DNA of 64,000 bases from Natrarchaeobius chitinivorans (GTDB lineage Archaea > Halobacteriota > Halobacteria > Halobacteriales > Natrialbaceae): NCBI RefSeq assembly GCF_003841505.1, contig NZ_REGA01000023.1, positions 1 to 64,000 on the forward strand, in the 5' to 3' direction. The notes beneath the pieces are model-generated. The model did not search any database. It worked only from the letters and a program-made list of their open reading frames with translations, and was not told the origin of the DNA. This document shows positions 60,212-64,000 of the stretch, one piece after another. Position 1 is the stretch's first letter. Each line of letters begins with the position of its first letter. A program made the translations under genes and the position numbers.

Positions 60212-60838
60212 ATGTCTGAAAACCAGAAACCTTTCGCCTCAGCTGGGGCAGGGATCACATTGGGGCTCGCGCTTGCCGCCGTGATTGTCAGTGTCGTTGT
60301 CCAGCCGGAAGCGATTCCGTTGAGTGAGAAGTTCCAGTACGTCTTCGCCGCACTCTTCTTAGGGATGTCTATCGGTCACTACCTCGGAGAGGCCTTGATT
60401 GATGGCGGAGAAGACAAGAAATACGCGTTAGTCGGCCTCTTCTCCACGCTGGGAGTATTGTTCGTGGTCTTCCTAGTGCTCGGGCGGGGACTCACCCCAT
60501 TCGCCGCCGGCATCGGTGGTACACTCGGGTTCTTCGCCCTATGCCTGATCCTCAGCCATCATTCCGGGTTGATCGCTGACAGTGAGCGTCTCGATGTGCT
60601 CGTTGGTGAGTTCGCGGGGAAGATATCTCCCAGCGGGCTGGCGTTCATTATCGTGGCGTTCGTCGCAGATATGGCGTTCAGCCAAGAAGTGGCTGAAGCG
60701 ATGGCGGAAGTTGCTATCTATGCGGTTGCAATCCTGCTTGCCTTCTACATCTTGAAGTTCCGGGAACCTATCCTTGCCGAGATCAAGCCGCTTCTGGAGG
60801 AACTGAAAGGTTCTGATACCAGTAAGCGATCGCGGTGA
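60212..60838 (+). CDS. Multi-pass membrane protein of unknown function
   Basis: 208 residues from ATG 60212 (MSENQKPFASAG), supported by a TATA-like box 25 bases ahead. About six hydrophobic helices (ITLGLALAAVIVSVVV; YVFAALFLGMSIGHYL; YALVGLFSTLGVLFVVFLVLG; GGTLGFFALCLIL; LAFIIVAFVADMAF; IYAVAILLAFYIL) with a charged C-terminus. No family recognised. Convergent with the RecB-like nuclease gene 20 bases away. Confidence 0.7.
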   Translation: MSENQKPFASAGAGITLGLALAAVIVSVVVQPEAIPLSEKFQYVFAALFLGMSIGHYLGEALIDGGEDKKYALVGLFSTLGVLFVVFLVLGRGLTPFAAGIGGTLGFFALCLILSHHSGLIADSERLDVLVGEFAGKISPSGLAFIIVAFVADMAFSQEVAEAMAEVAIYAVAILLAFYILKFREPILAEIKPLLEELKGSDTSKRSR

Positions 60839-60857
60839 GGCGGTTCTTCCGTCAGCT

Positions 60858-61841
60858 TTAGAAGTCAAACAAGCTTGTCTGGCCCTCGAAATCGTACTGC
60901 TCGGTCAGGACCTCCCGGTACGGATCATAATTCCGGCGGCCATCATGGTTCTCATCGATCGCCCGGTCCACGAACCATGCACGGAACCGTTCGTACTCGT
61001 CTCGCGGCTGTAGATACTCGTCCACGTCGATGGTCTGGAGTTCACCGAACCGGGCAAAGTAGACACCAACACTCGTAAGGTCAGGATACGGTACGTCTGC
61101 ACTGCGACTGTCGACCTCTGCAGCGACCAGCTCCCGGTGAATATCGTTGAGCACATAATAGGCGAGCAGCTGCCGCCAGTACTCAGGCTTGAACGCCGGG
61201 TCTTCAGTGGTCTTCACATCTATCAAGGTCTGGTCTACGATGAAATCTCCATGGCCCTCAAGGATAAACGACCGCTGCCCAAAATCCGGGCTGAGGATCA
61301 CTGAGTCACCGAGCAATGTGTCCTGTTCCCGGAACAAATGAAACAGGTCCTGTAACTCCGAGACGACATCGTCCTCGAACGAGTTTGCTTCTATCGTCCC
61401 GTCCTCGAACCCAACGTTGAGGTCAAGCCCGGAATACACGAGGGCGGCATCAATCACATCATTCGCGTTCATCCCGGTTTCCCGAAACTGCTCATGTTTT
61501 TTCTTAGCCCGCTCCAGCGCGGTGTTACGGGGTTCCCGATCATCTGACCCTGATTCACCCGGTTGTTCCCAAGCAGGTGTAAAGTGGGACCGTGTATATT
61601 CGAGAGCATGTGTCCAGTCACGATCCAACCGACCAGTGTGCGGGTCGTGCACCTCACTGTGCTGGTGTTCCAGCCAGAACCGGATCAGGTAGTCGAAGGC
61701 CTGTCCGAGCAGCGAGTGTTCATACGAGACATGTATCACCTGTAACTCGGCGTCCACATCTGCCCCTGGATTCGGATACTCCGTGGAGATCTTGTCCCGG
61801 ACCGCGTTTTTCGCAATGAATTTGGTAACCCCGATACCCAT
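60858..61841 (-). CDS. RecB-like PD-(D/E)XK nuclease
   Basis: 327 residues. The C-terminal half carries the RecB/Cas4-type site: FILEGHGDFIVDQTLIDVKTTEDPAFKPEYWRQLLAYYVL, with GxxD, the DVK pair and the QLLAYY motif. The N-terminal half is acidic and helical (YEHSLLGQAFDYLIRFWLEHQ). No iron-sulphur cysteine cluster is visible, unlike Cas4. It is a lone nuclease divergent from the S10-like gene; a defence or plasmid-maintenance role is inference. Confidence 0.8.
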   Translation of the reverse strand: MGIGVTKFIAKNAVRDKISTEYPNPGADVDAELQVIHVSYEHSLLGQAFDYLIRFWLEHQHSEVHDPHTGRLDRDWTHALEYTRSHFTPAWEQPGESGSDDREPRNTALERAKKKHEQFRETGMNANDVIDAALVYSGLDLNVGFEDGTIEANSFEDDVVSELQDLFHLFREQDTLLGDSVILSPDFGQRSFILEGHGDFIVDQTLIDVKTTEDPAFKPEYWRQLLAYYVLNDIHRELVAAEVDSRSADVPYPDLTSVGVYFARFGELQTIDVDEYLQPRDEYERFRAWFVDRAIDENHDGRRNYDPYREVLTEQYDFEGQTSLFDF

Positions 61842-61959
61842 GACCTGTAACTTCTTACCAGTGTTTCAAAACTCCTCGGTGATATACTGCCGCACAGATT
61901 GGTGAACGCGGATCTCGGACATACTTATTTTAGTTTGCAGGATAGTGGTGTGGTATATC

Positions 61960-62430
61960 ATGGACAGAGTCCACCTGATGGCGTTCAGTTTGGACCGGGA
62001 TGCTCTTCTCGATTACAGTAGAGAAATCCAATCCATCTGTGACCGAAAAAGCGTGGACTACAAAGGCCCCAGTCCGCTGCCAGTGTTCAAATTCCAAGGT
62101 CCGCTAACCGATATCGCACCGAAGGATTGGCTGGAAGAGACTCCGCACTGGGTGCGAGAACTCGGGATGGATGAAAGCGATTTTTCGCGGCTTCAGTCGT
62201 TCGAACAGGCAGATGACTTGACGAGTCTTGCATTGTTCTGCCGCCAGTTCGAGGTCTATGATAGTGGTACGGTGCAGGAGGCGGTGGCACTTCCACTGCC
62301 GGAGACGGTGTGCTTGCACGTAAACGTGGACACGATCGAGCATCACACCGGTGGAGAGCATTCGCCGTACACGTACGATCCCGGCCGTGAACATGTGACC
62401 GATCTTGATTTTGAGGCCCACCACTCCTAA
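61960..62430 (+). CDS. Ribosomal-protein-S10-like protein
   Basis: 156 residues from ATG 61960 (MDRVHLMAFSLDRD). The N-terminal 85 residues follow the S10 fold: a strand RVHLMAFS, a helix ALLDYSREIQSICDRKSVDY, the KGPSPLPVFKF loop (S10 has RGPIPLPT), then a strand and a helix with a WVRELGMDESDF segment. The C-terminal 70 residues are unrelated (VQEAVALPLPETVCLHVNVDT). Some haloarchaeal proteins are annotated as uS10/mL48-like outside ribosomal operons. S10/NusE also functions in transcription antitermination, so an RNA- or polymerase-linked role is possible. The next gene is an Mrr-like nuclease. Confidence 0.55.
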   Translation: MDRVHLMAFSLDRDALLDYSREIQSICDRKSVDYKGPSPLPVFKFQGPLTDIAPKDWLEETPHWVRELGMDESDFSRLQSFEQADDLTSLALFCRQFEVYDSGTVQEAVALPLPETVCLHVNVDTIEHHTGGEHSPYTYDPGREHVTDLDFEAHHS

Positions 62431-62544
62431 GCGGGGCGTATCCCTGGAATCTGTGTTGAGCCGGAGGGACTGATGAAGATCACTGTCAAAATATTCGATC
62501 TGTATTGGTCCGCGGAAACGTTCTTTTGTGAGCCATCCCATATC

Positions 62545-63429
62545 ATGGCAATGGACGAGGACAAGGCGGATCGCCTCTATGAGACAGTGGAAAGCGCCGA
62601 GAAGCTGAGGTCAACTCTCTACGAGGAGGTCACTGCGACGATCCTCGAAGACAAACTCAAGCATCTTCCCGACGCCCATACCGTAACACACGACCACGAT
62701 CTCCGGTGTGATTTCGGAGAGAAGCAGATGGATGTGGTTCTCGAGGTCGGTGACGGCGAAGACGCGGTCATGGTTATCGTTGAATGCAAAGGACGGGGAA
62801 GGCCGATGAAGAAGGATCACCTGGCGAGTTTCGCCTTCTACGTAGAACACTCCGACGCCGACAAAGGCATCTACGTCTCCCGCAGCGGGTTCCAGCGCGG
62901 AGCGGAGCAGATTGCCGCCGCATGCGATATCCAACTTTTTGAGATCACGCTTCTTGGAGAGCCCAACATAAAACACGTCGAGGGTAAGATCACGTCTAAT
63001 CCCAGTCCATACTACCGCCATCAGATTGGGGTGATCCATGTTGAGGACGGGACTCCGGCGAATCTCTCCAATCTCACCTCTACGTTCCACGAGAAACGGC
63101 AACTGGATATCCGGGATGAATTGGGTGGTCCGACAGGGGAAACGTTAGCGGATCGGTTGCCTGACGAGTCTGGAGAAGACATGGAGGCGATCACAACCAC
63201 ATTCGAGAACGGAGAACGGGTGCGAGTTGATGGCGAGGAATATGAGCTACACTATGCAATGTCAGTCCCGCAGGGAGGAGACAGTGAAGACGGTGAAGGG
63301 GACAGTTTCGAGATCGATTTCGAGGACCGGGTTGATCTTCACCTGAGAGATGTGCTTGCTGATCAGGACGAGTACATGGTGTTCGACGATATCAAGGACC
63401 AGTTCATTGACGTGGAGAACGGCGATTGA
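62545..63429 (+). CDS. Mrr-like PD-(D/E)XK endonuclease
   Basis: About 294 residues from ATG 62545 (MAMDEDKADRLYE); the frame extends back to 62473 but the added part is less typical. The catalytic motif is QMDVVLEV...VMVIVECKGRGRPMKKDH, i.e. D...ExK, followed by FAFYVEHSDADKGIYVSRSGFQRGAEQIA, as in Mrr-type restriction enzymes. The C-terminus is acidic. Mrr enzymes cut modified DNA; there is no methylase beside it. It follows the S10-like gene on the same strand and is convergent with a membrane-protein gene. Confidence 0.75.
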   Translation: MAMDEDKADRLYETVESAEKLRSTLYEEVTATILEDKLKHLPDAHTVTHDHDLRCDFGEKQMDVVLEVGDGEDAVMVIVECKGRGRPMKKDHLASFAFYVEHSDADKGIYVSRSGFQRGAEQIAAACDIQLFEITLLGEPNIKHVEGKITSNPSPYYRHQIGVIHVEDGTPANLSNLTSTFHEKRQLDIRDELGGPTGETLADRLPDESGEDMEAITTTFENGERVRVDGEEYELHYAMSVPQGGDSEDGEGDSFEIDFEDRVDLHLRDVLADQDEYMVFDDIKDQFIDVENGD

Positions 63430-63430
63430 T

Positions 63431-64000
63431 TCACCAGAATACGATGCCCGTCCGCTCCACCTCATAGATAATCGCCACTGCTACCAACATCAATATCGGC
63501 AACAAATCATGCCGCGCCCCACTCACATCCTTGAACGACGCGTTCCCATACCGCGACAAAATAAACTGCAGAAATCCTTGCATCGGTAACGCTGCGACCG
63601 CCAATGACACCGCTAGTATTCCGGTATGGAACAGCGAACTTCCCGTCACCACATACAGGACCGGCACCGCCACCACCGCACCCAGTAACACGACAGCCAC
63701 CGTTGCGATCAACACGACCAACGCTGTCACGGTCTGCGCCCGTTGTGACCGGATATCCGCTCCCTGAAATCGGACTTTACGTACCGAAAGATGCTCGATC
63801 CCGTACTTTTCGTAATGCGGGGACAGCTGATGTACCCATGCTGCGACAGCCAGCAAACCTCGATTGAAGGCGCTGGATTCGTCTTGCAGCCCAAGATTAT
63901 GGAACGTTACCGCCATCCAGAAGAAGAGATCCCCAACCATCCACTCGTACAGAAGCATACTCGCGAACAGAAACGAGAAGACACCGGCCGCCCACAACGC
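63431..64000 (-). CDS. Membrane protein, cut by the window edge
   Basis: At least 188 residues, reading in from the window end. Hydrophobic helices: GVFSFLFASMLLYEWMVGDLFFW; TVTALVVLIATVAVVLLGAVVAVPVLYVV; TGILAVSLAVAALPMQ; PILMLVAVAIIYEV. The start is outside the window. No family recognised. One base separates its stop from the Mrr-like gene stop. Confidence 0.65.
   Translation of the reverse strand, partial: ALWAAGVFSFLFASMLLYEWMVGDLFFWMAVTFHNLGLQDESSAFNRGLLAVAAWVHQLSPHYEKYGIEHLSVRKVRFQGADIRSQRAQTVTALVVLIATVAVVLLGAVVAVPVLYVVTGSSLFHTGILAVSLAVAALPMQGFLQFILSRYGNASFKDVSGARHDLLPILMLVAVAIIYEVERTGIVFW

Noticed and set aside
60858-61841. Cas4 nuclease of a CRISPR system
   Set aside because: No cysteine cluster and no cas genes or repeats nearby; RecB-like is the safer call.

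Overview
The window is haloarchaeal. Proteins are strongly acidic, several genes have a TATA-like box about 25 bases before the start codon with no room for a leader, and the families are haloarchaeal: Orc1/Cdc6, TFB, HalOD1, DUF7344, Bat-type HTH, Lrp/AsnC, TnpB, ISH8/ISH11-like transposases, a PolB2 relic and a TRAM protein. It reads as part of an accessory replicon (megaplasmid or plasmid-derived island): one clear replication origin, no ribosomal RNA or core metabolism, dense mobile elements, many gene relics and many toxin-antitoxin-like pairs. I saw no rRNA, tRNA or CRISPR array.

Layout. 1-4.4 kb: transposase tail, a three-gene toxin-antitoxin-like module, a DUF3006 relic and an Orc1/Cdc6 paralog. 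4.6-9.7 kb: an operon of an M24-peptidase-like protein with hydantoinase/oxoprolinase subunits A and B. 9.7-13.8 kb: a pile of nested insertion sequences that truncated a CoiA-like gene. 13.9-20.7 kb: small regulators (HalOD1, Lrp, Bat-HTH, DUF7344), a receiver fragment and a histidine-kinase relic split by an IS1595 element. 20.8-25.1 kb: ISH11-like element, TnpB element, then a second module with a PIN nuclease. 25.1-30 kb: secreted MBL hydrolase with DUF3006, and a NosD-NosF-NosY-like set. 30.3-39.9 kb: PadR and other small winged-helix proteins, small zinc proteins, a PD-(D/E)XK nuclease, a MazF-type pair and a broken DUF7437-PIN pair. 40-47.3 kb: TFB, a TnpB element with a tiny divergent RHH-like gene, a second DUF7342 pair, transposase and ArdC-like relics, VapBC. 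48.3-51.3 kb: replication origin with Orc1/Cdc6 and nine origin-recognition-box-like repeats. 51.3-59.7 kb: PolB2 relic, OB-fold protein, HNH endonuclease, ArdC-like protein, a second TFB, TRAM protein. 60.2-64 kb: membrane proteins around a RecB-like nuclease, an S10-like protein and an Mrr-like endonuclease.

Three themes tie it together. First, one unnamed protein family (about 160 residues, conserved ELTH motif) occurs three times; two copies sit directly ahead of a winged-helix gene plus a putative toxin or nuclease gene of different families, so it may be a shared third component. Second, a palindromic operator-like site (TTAACCAACA, about 21 bases, TGTTGGTTAA) occurs at two distant promoter regions with a half site at a third, suggesting a small regulon. 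Third, two TnpB proteins lack the usual RuvC-II glutamate yet keep a conserved right-end hairpin. Functions are inferred from recognised motifs by eye; no database search was possible.
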